A DNA stretch of 64,000 nucleotides from Weeksella massiliensis (GCA_000751595.1 CCMH01000006.1:1-64000), one strand, 5' to 3'. Shown: positions 17,486 through 29,952, counted from the stretch's first letter. Made by a program: numbers and translations. The notes: generated from the letters alone by a model not told the origin.

Positions 17486-17752
17486 ATGAAAAAATTATTT
17501 TTATCTGCAGCAGTTGCTGCTTTAGCATTCGGAGCTATTTCATGTGAGAAAAAAGAAGAAGTTGCAACTGAACCAGTTGTAGAAGAGCAAGCTGCTGAAT
17601 TAGATTCTGTTGCTACTGAAGGAGCTGCGGAAATTGATTCTGCTGCAGTTGATGCTGCTGCTACTATCGAAGGTGCTGCTCAAGAAGGTGCTGACAAAGT
17701 TCAAGCTGCTGCTCAAGAAGGTGCTGATAAAGTAGAAGAAGCTGCTAAATAA
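17486..17752 (+). CDS. Small alanine/glutamate-rich lipoprotein
   Basis: 88 aa. A signal peptide (1-19) ends in a lipobox (FGAISC, Cys20), so the mature protein is a lipid-anchored peptide of about 69 residues. It is almost entirely A, E, D, V, Q and G, with repeated units such as AAQEGADKVQ and AAQEGADKVEE of about 11 residues, the pattern of an amphipathic helix or coiled coil. Acidic overall. Small proteins of this look are common and often abundant in flavobacteria; I know no function. Its promoter and terminator mark it as a single-gene unit. Confidence 0.8.
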   Translation: MKKLFLSAAVAALAFGAISCEKKEEVATEPVVEEQAAELDSVATEGAAEIDSAAVDAAATIEGAAQEGADKVQAAAQEGADKVEEAAK

Positions 17753-17780
17753 GTAAAATAATTACTGATTTAATAGAATA

Positions 17781-17810
17781 AAAAAACCGTCTCAATGAGA
17801 CGGTTTTTTT
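17781..17810 (+). terminator. Terminator of the small lipoprotein gene
   Basis: 8-bp hairpin ACCGTCTC/GAGACGGT with a three-base loop and a T7 tail; strong. Confidence 0.9.
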
Positions 17811-17878
17811 ATGCTTCCTATTTTCGTTTCAAAAGATTGAATGCAATCAATAAAGATTTGCTAAGTAGAGATGCTTAC

Positions 17879-17906
17879 AAAAAAAGCCACTTCTATACAA
17901 AGCGGC
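17879..17906 (-). terminator. Terminator of gyrB
   Basis: Minus-strand hairpin with GCC/GGC and CTT/AAG pairs and one mismatch (17886-17906), followed by seven T. Confidence 0.65.
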
Positions 17907-17941
17907 TTTTAAGGTTTTATTAATTCTAATGCACAATTATA

Positions 17942-19972
<2,031 letters not shown>

Positions 19973-20003
19973 TTATTCTATAAACCGCTTGATTGGTATG
20001 GTT

Positions 20004-20633
20004 TTATAAATCTTTTTTATTGAGATAAACAACTTTTTTAGTTTCGAAAAAATCTTCATCAAAAAAATCAGAAATCGAATGCAATTCTGCCTTAGGAAAA
20101 TCGGCTAATTCCTCGGTAAGATCTCCACCTTTCAGGTACAGCAATCCGTTGGGTAAAGGGTTATTGTTTTGTTTAGCAAATTTACCACGAATCCATTCTA
20201 CAAATCTTGGCATCGCAGTCACTGCTCGTGAGACCACAAAATCATATTGCTCGGTAAGTTCTTCTGCTCTTTTTTGTTCAGCTTTTACATTTTCTAATCC
20301 TAAAGAAGTCGTAATTCCATTTACCACTTTTATTTTTTTACCGATAGAATCGACCAAATGAAAGTGAACTTTCGGGAAAAGAATCGCCAAAGGAATTCCG
20401 GGTAAACCACCTCCAGTCCCAACATCTAATACTTTCGACCCGTCTGAAAACTCCATCACTTTGGCAATCGCAAGCGAGTGCAAAATATGATTGACATATA
20501 ATTCGTCTATATCTTTTCGCGATACTACATTTATTTGTTCATTCCATTCTTTATACAAATCGCCTAAACGCGAAAATTGTTCGATTTGTTTCTCTGTTAA
20601 GGTCGGAAAGTATCGTGTAATTACTTCTACCAT
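20004..20633 (-). CDS. rsmG: 16S rRNA (guanine527-N7)-methyltransferase
   Basis: 209 aa. Methylates G527 of 16S rRNA using SAM; loss gives low-level streptomycin resistance in several bacteria. Motifs: NVVSRKDIDELYVNHILHSL, the SAM-binding loop VLDVGTGGGLPGIPLAI, and the later FVVSRAVTAMPRFVEW. It starts four bases after the stop of the msrC-like gene, so the two are co-transcribed, and it ends at a strong hairpin. Confidence 0.95.
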   Translation of the reverse strand: MVEVITRYFPTLTEKQIEQFSRLGDLYKEWNEQINVVSRKDIDELYVNHILHSLAIAKVMEFSDGSKVLDVGTGGGLPGIPLAILFPKVHFHLVDSIGKKIKVVNGITTSLGLENVKAEQKRAEELTEQYDFVVSRAVTAMPRFVEWIRGKFAKQNNNPLPNGLLYLKGGDLTEELADFPKAELHSISDFFDEDFFETKKVVYLNKKDL

Positions 20634-20637
20634 TGTA

Positions 20638-21087
20638 TTATTCTATAATTTCTGCTATTTGTTGACAAATATGCTCCAAAAGTTGAACATCTTTTTCGGT
20701 AAATGGATCAATGGTATGAGAATCGATATCGATTTGACCAATATTTTCTCCATTTTTGATTATCGGAACTACAATTTCTGCTTTTGTTTCGATACTACAA
20801 CTCAGATAATTGCTTTCTTTTTGTACATCAGGCACCAAAAACAACTCATTGCTTTCTGCCACTTGTCCACAAATTCCTTTCCCGAACGGAATAATCGTGT
20901 GTTCGGTGGCTGCACCAGCGTATGGCCCGAGTTTCAATTCGTTTTTATCTCCATTCTTGAAATAAAATCCTACCCAATTGTAATAGTCAATTTCTGTATG
21001 CAAAAGCGTACAAACTTTTTGCAATTTATCTTCTAACTCATGATGCGCATCAAGCAAAACATCTATTCTTTTTTGTAAATCTTCCAT
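20638..21087 (-). CDS. GAF-domain free methionine-(R)-sulfoxide reductase
   Basis: 149 aa from the ATG at 21087 (MEDLQKRIDV), placed below the -7 box at 21106-21113. The whole protein is one GAF domain of the fRMsr (MsrC) type: NWVGFYF, LKLGPYAG, IPFGKGICGQVAE, LVPDV and AEIVVPI. Family members reduce free Met-R-sulfoxide using cysteines. Here C73 (GKGICGQ) and C97 (YLSCSIE) are present, but the first family cysteine, which follows GPYAG, is replaced (ATEHT). Activity is therefore likely, with a two-cysteine cycle. rsmG follows in the same operon. Confidence 0.85.
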   Translation of the reverse strand: MEDLQKRIDVLLDAHHELEDKLQKVCTLLHTEIDYYNWVGFYFKNGDKNELKLGPYAGAATEHTIIPFGKGICGQVAESNELFLVPDVQKESNYLSCSIETKAEIVVPIIKNGENIGQIDIDSHTIDPFTEKDVQLLEHICQQIAEIIE

Positions 21088-21105
21088 AGCAAGCGTATTG
21101 AACAA

Positions 21106-21113
21106 CAAAGTTA
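21106..21113 (-). promoter_or_regulatory. Promoter of the fRMsr-rsmG pair
   Basis: Minus-strand -7 box TAACTTTG 19 bases before the ATG; -33 box not evident. Confidence 0.5.
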
Positions 21114-21210
21114 AGTAAAGATTCTCTTTCCGAACTTCTCGATTGTACAAACTCCTAAAAAAATAGTTGCAACTTAACATGCAAGTCAAACAAATTGCTA
21201 TTTTTTCTTC

Positions 21211-21218
21211 TATATTTG
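21211..21218 (+). promoter_or_regulatory. Promoter of the xrtF pair
   Basis: Perfect -7 box TATATTTG 18 bases before the ATG at 21236. It rules out the longer reading that starts at 21167. Confidence 0.6.
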
Positions 21219-21235
21219 TTTTTTACAGCAACATA

Positions 21236-21787
21236 ATGAAAGAATATAAATCCCTTTTTCTTTTTCTCCTAAAATTTCTCGGAACCTATGTTTTGTTGAT
21301 TTTGCTCTATAATCTATATCTCGAAAATTATTTACCTGCGCACGAACCCGATCCTTACACGGCTTTCACGTCGAATACGACGAGTTCTGTACTCAATTTT
21401 ATTGGTTTTCCGGCAGAGAGTTATCATATCGAAAACGAACCTTATTACCGTATTGCCATCAACGGCATTTCAACTTCTATTGTGAATGAAGGCTGTAATG
21501 CTCTATCGATTATGATTATTTTCGTGGCTTTTATTGTGGCTTTTAGTACGAATTTCAAAACTACTTTTCTCTATATTTTGGTAGGATTGTTTTTTTTATT
21601 TCTGATGAATATCGGACGAATCGTTTTGCTGAATTGGATTTTCCGCTACCATTCTTCTTACGGAAAAATGGCGCATGATTATCTATTTCCGGCGCTAATC
21701 TATGGTTCGATTGTGATTCTTTGGATTGTTTGGATCCGCTATTTTGTGATGAAAAAAAATAAACACAACAATGAAGAAATGGCTTAG
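21236..21787 (+). CDS. xrtF: Exosortase family protein XrtF
   Basis: 183-aa integral membrane transpeptidase of the exosortase/archaeosortase family, with at least four membrane segments. The catalytic triad expected for the family is visible: C87 in NEGCNALS, R128 in MNIGRIVLL and H147 in MAHDYLFPALIYG. XrtF is the flavobacterial form; relatives cut C-terminal PEP-CTERM-like signals and attach the protein to the envelope. It overlaps the next gene, its usual partner, by 17 bases. Start set at 21236, just after the promoter box. No substrate with a sorting tail for it is seen in the window. Confidence 0.9.
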   Translation: MKEYKSLFLFLLKFLGTYVLLILLYNLYLENYLPAHEPDPYTAFTSNTTSSVLNFIGFPAESYHIENEPYYRIAINGISTSIVNEGCNALSIMIIFVAFIVAFSTNFKTTFLYILVGLFFLFLMNIGRIVLLNWIFRYHSSYGKMAHDYLFPALIYGSIVILWIVWIRYFVMKKNKHNNEEMA

Positions 21788-22217
21788 ATTTTTATGGGCA
21801 GCCTTATTTTTGGTAGGATTAATAATGATTCGCGTTTTTGAAAAAGATTTATTCTACGATCCTTTTCTACAATATTTTCAACGAGAAGCAAGCGAACAAA
21901 CATTTCCTTACTATGAATTATCGCGGATAAATGCAAGCATTCTCTTTCGGTATGCCTTAAACGCTTTACTCACCACAGCCATTGTAGCGGTCCTTTTTCA
22001 GAACAAGAAATATACTCGTTTTACTGTTTTGGTCTTGATTATTAGTTTGTTTGTTTTGTTGCCTTTGTACAATTACGCTATCAAACAAGAATTTCAGCTA
22101 GGTGCCAACATAGGTTTTTACATTCGTCGATTTCTCATTCAACCGATGTATGTTCTTATTTTGATTCCTGCTTTTTTCTATCAAAATTATCTCAACAAAA
22201 ACAACCGCGAGAATTAA
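21771..22217 (+). CDS. Exosortase F-associated membrane protein
   Basis: 148 aa with about four membrane segments (7-24, 55-75, 83-103, 120-138). It overlaps xrtF by 17 bases and matches the exosortase F system-associated family (IRVFEKDLFYDPFLQYFQ and the GANIGFYIRRFLIQP block). It is normally found only beside xrtF, so a joint role is likely, but its biochemistry is unknown. It converges with the next gene, overlapping it by four bases. Confidence 0.85.
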   Translation: MKKWLRFLWAALFLVGLIMIRVFEKDLFYDPFLQYFQREASEQTFPYYELSRINASILFRYALNALLTTAIVAVLFQNKKYTRFTVLVLIISLFVLLPLYNYAIKQEFQLGANIGFYIRRFLIQPMYVLILIPAFFYQNYLNKNNREN

Positions 22218-22474
22218 TTATTCTCTTCAGGTTTTTGTTCGGAGATAACGATAGCTTCGGCTGCTTTTTGGATTGCCTCTTCTCTTTTTATTTTTTTACG
22301 TTTGTAAGCCCATCCTACAATTCCACCTAAAAAGAAACCCAATCCACTGCCAAGAAAAATTCCGACAATAAATTCTTTGTTGATAAATAAGCGATCGAAT
22401 TGTAAATCAGCGAACGAAAATAAACCGATTCCGATTGCGAAAAGCAAGATTCCGATAATAGTTGTGTATTTCAT
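22214..22474 (-). CDS. Small two-helix membrane protein
   Basis: 86 aa with two membrane segments (4-23 and 36-56, the second rich in glycine: GIFLGSGLGFFLGGIVGW) and a charged C-terminal tail (KRKKIKREE) expected in the cytoplasm. I recognise no family. It lies 13 bases downstream of rlmB on the same strand and shares four bases with the end of the converging xrtF-associated gene. No terminator separates them. Confidence 0.65.
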   Translation of the reverse strand: MKYTTIIGILLFAIGIGLFSFADLQFDRLFINKEFIVGIFLGSGLGFFLGGIVGWAYKRKKIKREEAIQKAAEAIVISEQKPEENN

Positions 22475-22487
22475 AGTTGTTTGGTTT

Positions 22488-23237
22488 TTAGAACAAATCT
22501 ACTTTCAGGCGCTGACGAACCGCTTCGTACAAAATTGCACCACATGCAACCGAAACGTTGAGGGACGCTGTTTGCCCTGCCATTGGTAATTTTATAATAT
22601 TATCTGCAATTTTCAGTAAAGCATCCGACACACCGTCTTCTTCACTTCCCATGATAATCGCCAAAGGCGTCGTGAAATCTACATCGTATAAATACGTATC
22701 CGCCTTTTCAGATGCAGCTGCTAAAACTATTCCAGACTGTTGTAAATATTCAACTGTTTTTTTCAGATTATTTTCTTTACAAATCGGAATATTGTACAAA
22801 GCACCCGCAGAAGTTTTCACTGCATCGGCATTCACAGAAGCAGAACCTTTATTTGGGATAATGATCGCGTCTATCCCAACACATTCGGCTGTACGCGCAA
22901 TAGCACCAAAATTACGAACATCACTCACTCGATCGAGCACCAAAAGGAAAGGCGTTTTTCCTCTTTCGTAAATTTGTGGAAGAACATTTTCGATAGAATC
23001 AAATTCGATAGGCGATAAAAAAGCATAGACTCCTTGGTGATTTTTACCAGTCAGTCGGTTCAGTTTCTCAACAGGAACATAACTTGTCGGAATCTCGTAT
23101 TGGGTAATCAACTTTCTTAGTTGCGAAAAAATTTCACCTTGCAAACCTTTCTGAATAAACAATTTATCAATTGTTTTTCCCGATTCTATCGCTTCGATAA
23201 TGGGTCTCAACCCAAAAATACCTCCTTCGTTCTTCAT
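22488..23237 (-). CDS. rlmB: 23S rRNA (guanosine2251-2'-O)-methyltransferase
   Basis: 249-aa SPOUT methyltransferase of the TrmH/RlmB family. The N-terminal substrate-binding domain (FGLRPIIEAIESGKTIDKLFI, GKNHQGVYAFL) is followed by the knotted SAM domain with its three motifs: LDRVSDVRNFGAIARTAE, IIMGSEEDGVSDALL and KLPMAGQTASLNVSVACG. The last motif is the family signature. RlmB is the best match in length and motifs; other TrmH-type 2'-O-methylases are possible. A TATCTTTA box ends five bases before the ATG, so a leaderless mRNA is plausible. Confidence 0.9.
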   Translation of the reverse strand: MKNEGGIFGLRPIIEAIESGKTIDKLFIQKGLQGEIFSQLRKLITQYEIPTSYVPVEKLNRLTGKNHQGVYAFLSPIEFDSIENVLPQIYERGKTPFLLVLDRVSDVRNFGAIARTAECVGIDAIIIPNKGSASVNADAVKTSAGALYNIPICKENNLKKTVEYLQQSGIVLAAASEKADTYLYDVDFTTPLAIIMGSEEDGVSDALLKIADNIIKLPMAGQTASLNVSVACGAILYEAVRQRLKVDLF

Positions 23238-23331
23238 GGGGTAAAGATAAGGTTTTTTTAAAAAAAATTAAGGTTTACAAATTTTCATAGTCAAAAGATA
23301 TCCGTTAATTTGTAAAAAACAATCGTTTACC

Positions 23332-24126
23332 ATGAAACAATACTTGGACTTATGTAAAAAAGTAATGCAAGAAGGCGCAATGAAAGAAGACCGAACGGGT
23401 ACCGGAACAAAAAGTATTTTTGGCTATCAGATGCGCTTCGACCTCAAGGAAGGCTTTCCTCTTGTAACCACGAAAAAAGTACATCTAAAGTCGATAATTC
23501 ACGAATTGTTATGGTTTCTGAAAGGAGAAACAAACATTGCTTATCTTACCGAAAATGGCGTGAGAATCTGGAACGAATGGGCCGATGAAAATGGAGAATT
23601 GGGACCTGTTTATGGAAAACAATGGCGAAGTTGGGCAAAACCAAATGGCGAAACGATAGATCAGATAAAAGAAGTTATTGGACAAATAAAAACCAATCCA
23701 GATTCTAGACGATTGATTGTATCTGCGTGGAATGTTGGCGAACTAGACGAAATGGCGCTTGCTCCTTGTCATGCTTTTTTTCAGTTTTATGTTGCCGATG
23801 GAAAATTGTCGTTACAACTTTACCAAAGAAGCGCGGATATCTTTTTGGGTGTTCCGTTCAATATTGCTTCGTACGCTTTGTTGCAAATGATGGTTGCACA
23901 AGTTTGTAATCTAAAGTTGGGAGATTTTGTTCATACTTTTGGAGATGCACATATTTATAAAAATCATTTCGAGCAAATAGAACTCCAATTATCTCGCGAA
24001 CCCTATCCTTTGCCAACGATGAAAATTAATCCGGATGTAAAAGATATTTTCGATTTTCAATTTTCGGATTTCGAATTAATAGACTATCAATCACATCCAC
24101 ACATCAAAGGAATTGTGGCAGTTTAG
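23332..24126 (+). CDS. thyA: Thymidylate synthase
   Basis: 264 aa, exactly E. coli size. Methylates dUMP to dTMP with methylene-THF. Motifs: [19 protein letters not shown], the catalytic cysteine in [30 protein letters not shown] and the C-terminal IKGIVAV. dfrA usually follows thyA but is not seen here; the next gene is an M1 peptidase. Confidence 0.98.
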   Translation: MKQYLDLCKKVMQEGAMKEDRTGTGTKSIFGYQMRFDLKEGFPLVTTKKVHLKSIIHELLWFLKGETNIAYLTENGVRIWNEWADENGELGPVYGKQWRSWAKPNGETIDQIKEVIGQIKTNPDSRRLIVSAWNVGELDEMALAPCHAFFQFYVADGKLSLQLYQRSADIFLGVPFNIASYALLQMMVAQVCNLKLGDFVHTFGDAHIYKNHFEQIELQLSREPYPLPTMKINPDVKDIFDFQFSDFELIDYQSHPHIKGIVAV

Positions 24127-24209
24127 TCGCTTTTTATTTTTATCATTAGGATAATAACAAACCAAATTATATCCTATCAAAACCTACATCCTACCAAAAA
24201 ATACAAAAA

Positions 24210-26738
24210 ATGAATAAAAAACTATTCTTATTGGCAAGTCTTTGCTTTGGTTTTCATTTTACATCGGCTCAAATGCCCGGAACGCCTCCGAGTTATGTTG
24301 AACAACAAACCGATAAAATGGCCATTTATAGAGCAGAAGCCGAACGCGTTCATACGCTAATCCATACGAAACTCGATCTGAAATTCGACTATAAAAACGA
24401 GCATGTTTTGGGCGAAGCTTGGTTAGATTTGAAACCTCATTTTTACCCAAGCAAACAATTGGTTTTGGATGCAAAAGCAATGCTAATCCACGAAGTTGCT
24501 TTGGTCGAAGGAAACAAACAAAAGAAGTTGAAATTTCATAACGATGAAAATCAACTATTTATCGATTTAGACAAAACTTATACGCGCGATCAACCATACA
24601 AAATCTACATCAAATATACGGCTCGTCCGAATGAAGTGAAACAAGCCGGAAGCGACGCAATTACTGATGCAAAAGGATTATATTTTATCAATGCAGACGG
24701 AAGCGATCCCGATAAACCGACGCAAATTTGGACCCAAGGAGAAAGTGAATCTTCGTCTTGTTGGTTTCCGACAATAGACAAACCGAACCAAAAAACGTCG
24801 CAAGAAATTTATCTTACCTATCCCGAAAAATACGTTTCATTATCGAATGGTTTATTAAAATCATCTAAAAAAAATAACGACGGAACAAAAACCGATTATT
24901 GGAAATTCGATTTTCAACATGCGCCTTATTTATTTTTTGTAGGAATTGGTGATTATGCCATCATCAAAGATAAATGGAAAAATATCGATGTAGATTATTA
25001 TGTGGAGCCTGCCTACAAGGATTACGCAAAAGATATTTTTGGCAATACACCCGAAATGTTGCAATACTTCTCGGATTTGCTCAACTATCCATATCCGTGG
25101 GATAAATTTTCGCAAATTACCGGGCGCGACTATATTTCTGGTGCGATGGAAAATACCGGTGCTGTCTTGTTTTTCGAGAAAGCACAACAAAAACCAGGAC
25201 AATTAATCGACGAAAATATTGCCGAATCGATTATTGCACATGAATTATTCCACCATTGGTTTGGAGATTTAGTAACCGCCGAAAGCTGGTCGAATCTTTT
25301 GATCAATGAAGCGTTTGCTAATTATTCTGAATATTTATGGTTCGAACATAAATTCGGAAAAGAGAAAGCAGACGAACATCGACTCAATGATATCGAAGGT
25401 TATAAAATGGGCGACAATCTCAACAAAGATTTGGTTCGGATGCATTACAATTCTCGCGAAGATGTTTTCGATGCAGTTACCTATAACAAAGGTGGAGCAA
25501 TTACGCACATGCTAAGAAATTATTTGGGCGATGATGCTTTTTTCACCGGTTTGAATCATTTTCTCAACAAACACAAATTCGGAAAAGCCGAAGCGGTAGA
25601 ACTCCGTTTGGCCTTGGAAGAAGTTTCGGGCAAAGACCTCAATTGGTTTTTCGATCAATGGTATTTCGGCAACAATCATCCAAAACTCAACGTTGCGTAT
25701 GATTATCAAACCCAAAACAAAAAAATCATTGTAACAATAAAACAAGAAGGAGATAAACTTTTTGAGTTTCCGTTTGCAATCGATTATCGTGTGAATGGAA
25801 AAATGCATCGTGAAATGGTTTGGGTAGGAAAAAAAGTTATCAACACTTTTAGTTTTGATGCGGCACAAAAACCAGAAGTCATCATACCAAACGCCGACGA
25901 AGTTTTACTTTGCGACCTGAAAGACAATAAAACCATTGACGATTTTATCGCGCAATACCAAGCAGGGGAAGGTAATTATGGAGTAAGAAAAAGAGCGATT
26001 GATGCCTTTGTAGATGCGCAAGCAACGAACGAAAAAGCATTAGATGCTTTGATCAAAGCTACGCAAGATCCGTATGAAGGTTTACGAGTTTTGGCGATTA
26101 ATAAATTAGACCCAAGCTCGCAAAAAGTTGTGCAGAAAGCGAGTGCAACCATAAAGAATTTGGCGCAAAATGATCCAAAAACAAGAGTGCAAGCAGCGGC
26201 AATTTCTTGGTTAAATTTCACGCAACAAGTTGATCTTCCTCTTTATGAAACTTTAGCCAAAAGTCCATCTTTTTCGGTACAAGCTGCGGCTATTAACGGA
26301 ATCCTAAAGACAGACCCGAGCAAAGCTTCGGCTTATATCAACACAGTTGACGATGAAGTAATCAGCGGAAGTCCTGCACTTATCGCCAATTTGCTTCCCG
26401 AATGGATTGCCAAAAACGAACTATCAAAAACAAAATTAGCAGCCGAAACTGTAGCTTTCTATGCGTTTGCACCTTTCCAAGATCCGCAAAATGCGAAAAT
26501 TATTGCGAAAGGCTTCGAATGGGTGATGAAAAATGATACGCCAACAGCAACCAAACAAATTGCTCAATTGTATAGTTCGTATTATACTTTTCTGAAAAAT
26601 GAAAATCCGCAAGCTGGAGCGCTTATAAAACAAATGGCGCAAAATGCATTATCGATAAAATCGAATGCAGCCAAAGAAAATAAAAAGCTCGAAAATCAAG
26701 TAAAAGAAATTCAAGCAGCTTTGGATAAAATGAAATAG
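24210..26738 (+). CDS. M1 family metallopeptidase, secreted
   Basis: 842 aa. Signal peptide 1-20 (cleavage before QMPGT). A beta-saddle N-domain is followed by the gluzincin catalytic domain with the exopeptidase motif GAMENTGAV and the zinc site HELFHHWFGDLVT plus the distal glutamate in NEAFANYSEY. The C-terminal third (about 580-842) is alpha-helical with HEAT-like repeats (KALDALIKATQDPYEGLR, VQAAAISWLN). I infer a periplasmic or outer-membrane aminopeptidase for peptide uptake. The 84-base spacer upstream holds ATCCTATC and ATCCTACC, copies of the repeated octamer. Confidence 0.93.
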   Translation: MNKKLFLLASLCFGFHFTSAQMPGTPPSYVEQQTDKMAIYRAEAERVHTLIHTKLDLKFDYKNEHVLGEAWLDLKPHFYPSKQLVLDAKAMLIHEVALVEGNKQKKLKFHNDENQLFIDLDKTYTRDQPYKIYIKYTARPNEVKQAGSDAITDAKGLYFINADGSDPDKPTQIWTQGESESSSCWFPTIDKPNQKTSQEIYLTYPEKYVSLSNGLLKSSKKNNDGTKTDYWKFDFQHAPYLFFVGIGDYAIIKDKWKNIDVDYYVEPAYKDYAKDIFGNTPEMLQYFSDLLNYPYPWDKFSQITGRDYISGAMENTGAVLFFEKAQQKPGQLIDENIAESIIAHELFHHWFGDLVTAESWSNLLINEAFANYSEYLWFEHKFGKEKADEHRLNDIEGYKMGDNLNKDLVRMHYNSREDVFDAVTYNKGGAITHMLRNYLGDDAFFTGLNHFLNKHKFGKAEAVELRLALEEVSGKDLNWFFDQWYFGNNHPKLNVAYDYQTQNKKIIVTIKQEGDKLFEFPFAIDYRVNGKMHREMVWVGKKVINTFSFDAAQKPEVIIPNADEVLLCDLKDNKTIDDFIAQYQAGEGNYGVRKRAIDAFVDAQATNEKALDALIKATQDPYEGLRVLAINKLDPSSQKVVQKASATIKNLAQNDPKTRVQAAAISWLNFTQQVDLPLYETLAKSPSFSVQAAAINGILKTDPSKASAYINTVDDEVISGSPALIANLLPEWIAKNELSKTKLAAETVAFYAFAPFQDPQNAKIIAKGFEWVMKNDTPTATKQIAQLYSSYYTFLKNENPQAGALIKQMAQNALSIKSNAAKENKKLENQVKEIQAALDKMK

Positions 26739-26741
26739 ACA

Positions 26742-26776
26742 CAAAAAAAATCCGCAAGAAATTGCGGATTTTTTTA
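26742..26776. terminator. Bidirectional terminator (M1 peptidase and UMP synthase)
   Basis: 9-bp hairpin AATCCGCAA/TTGCGGATT around GAAA, flanked by A8 and T7, between the two converging genes. Confidence 0.9.
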
Positions 26777-26801
26777 TTGTATAATGAAACGAATTATTGA
26801 A

Positions 26802-28151
26802 TTAATTCAAGCTTTGTAAATAAGCTATCCAACCCAAAGTTTGGTATTCTTTGGCAGCTGTTTTCACGTCGGCAGATTTATACAATCCTCGACCAACAAT
26901 CATAAAATCAGTATGATAATTATTGAAAACAACTTCTGGTGTATTGTATTGTTGTCCTTTGTTATCGCCACTCACATTGATATTTACCCCTGGAGTAAAC
27001 AACAACAAATGATCGCCAATTTTGCGTTGCGCTACACAGCCTAGAACGTTGGGTTCGTTTTCGGATACATTGATTGCTTTACTGAAATAATAATCGTCTG
27101 TTAAGGCACCTTTCGATGACATTTCGGCCAAAGTAATTACTCCGGTATTATCGAAAACCTTCAAACTTTCTGCTCCACCAATCGGATGAACCGTTACCAA
27201 ATCTGCCCAATCTGCAATTTTATAAATCGATTTCTTAAACTGCATTTCTTGTGTATTTCCGATATCGGCAAATTTTCTATCCTCGAACAATAAAAATTCT
27301 TTTTCTTTTGCCAATTTTTTCAATTGATGAATCAAATCGTCAGAGAAATCTTGGATGATATCCGAATGTAATTTTAGTGCTACGATATGGTCGGCTACTT
27401 CGTTTGCAAAGCGTAACACTTCTGCAGAAGTTATGAGATCTGCTGATGCGATAAGGTTCGATTGTTTTTTCAGAGCCAATTCTACCAATCGTTTCCCGAT
27501 AGGATGCGTAACTTTTTTTTCTTCTAACGGAAGACGTTTTTGTGCAACTTCTTCGGGTGGATTATTAAGAAACTCTTTGATTTTTACTTTCTCTGCATCT
27601 GTTAAACGGTGGTATTTATGCAGAATGTCGATGACTTCGTTTATCGTAAAAAGCGTTTGCACATGATACCCACGTTCGCGCAATTTATCTACACCACCTT
27701 GTTCGCGATCGAGTACGACAACAAGATCTTCAACGATCAATCCTTCGCGCTCAACTTGGTCGATGGTTTCGAGCAAACTCTTACCCGACGTAATAACATC
27801 TTCTACCAAAAGACAAGTTTGTCCTTCGTGGAAAACGCCTTCTACCATTCGTTTGGTTCCGTAACCTTTGTTTTCTTTTCGTTTGATAATCAATGGAATA
27901 TTCGACGTAAGACTCATTGCTGTTGCCATAGGCAAGGCCGCATAAGGCACACCGCAAATCAGTTCAAAATCTTTGTCATCGACCAATTCTAATAGATTAT
28001 TCGATAAAGTTTTTAACAATTGTGGACTGGAAGCTAAGGGTCTTAAATCAACATAAAAAGGTGATTCTATTCCGCTTTTTAGGGTAAAGTTTCCGAATTT
28101 GATGATTCCTAATTCGAACGCTTTTAATAAAAAATCTTCGCGTGGATTCAT
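26802..28151 (-). CDS. Bifunctional UMP synthase (OPRT-OMP decarboxylase fusion)
   Basis: 449 aa catalysing the last two steps of UMP synthesis. Residues 1-205 are orotate phosphoribosyltransferase with the PRPP loop LLVEDVITSGKS (115-124) and KRKENKGYG. Residues 215-449 are OMP decarboxylase of the eukaryote-like subfamily: ALKLHSDII (K260, D264), FEDRKFADIGNT (D291, K293, D296), the phosphate loop TPGVNINVSGDNKGQQYNTP and VGRGL. Order and motif spelling match animal and plant UMPS closely, unlike the separate pyrE and pyrF of most bacteria. Single gene, own promoter and terminator. Possible ancient transfer; see findings. Confidence 0.93.
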   Translation of the reverse strand: MNPREDFLLKAFELGIIKFGNFTLKSGIESPFYVDLRPLASSPQLLKTLSNNLLELVDDKDFELICGVPYAALPMATAMSLTSNIPLIIKRKENKGYGTKRMVEGVFHEGQTCLLVEDVITSGKSLLETIDQVEREGLIVEDLVVVLDREQGGVDKLRERGYHVQTLFTINEVIDILHKYHRLTDAEKVKIKEFLNNPPEEVAQKRLPLEEKKVTHPIGKRLVELALKKQSNLIASADLITSAEVLRFANEVADHIVALKLHSDIIQDFSDDLIHQLKKLAKEKEFLLFEDRKFADIGNTQEMQFKKSIYKIADWADLVTVHPIGGAESLKVFDNTGVITLAEMSSKGALTDDYYFSKAINVSENEPNVLGCVAQRKIGDHLLLFTPGVNINVSGDNKGQQYNTPEVVFNNYHTDFMIVGRGLYKSADVKTAAKEYQTLGWIAYLQSLN

Positions 28152-28167
28152 TTGTGTAATGTTTGAG

Positions 28168-28175
28168 CAAATTTA
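28168..28175 (-). promoter_or_regulatory. Promoter of the UMP synthase gene
   Basis: Minus-strand -7 box TAAATTTG with ATTG about 21 bases upstream; the ATG lies 17 bases downstream. Confidence 0.6.
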
Positions 28176-28268
28176 AGGCTTATGATTAAAAAAATCCAAT
28201 TATCAGCCAATAGTTTCTTTTGGTTGGATAAAATTTATCGGTTTACGAGTTATTTTCATCCTAAAAAT

Positions 28269-28297
28269 AAAAAAACCCCTAAACATAGTTAGAGGTT
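28269..28297 (-). terminator. Terminator of the YbiT-type ABC-F gene
   Basis: 9-bp hairpin AACCTCTAA/TTAGGGGTT with one G-U pair and a seven-T tail on the minus strand. Confidence 0.8.
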
Positions 28298-28304
28298 TCT
28301 TTCT

Positions 28305-29951
<1,647 letters not shown>

Positions 29952-29952
29952 T

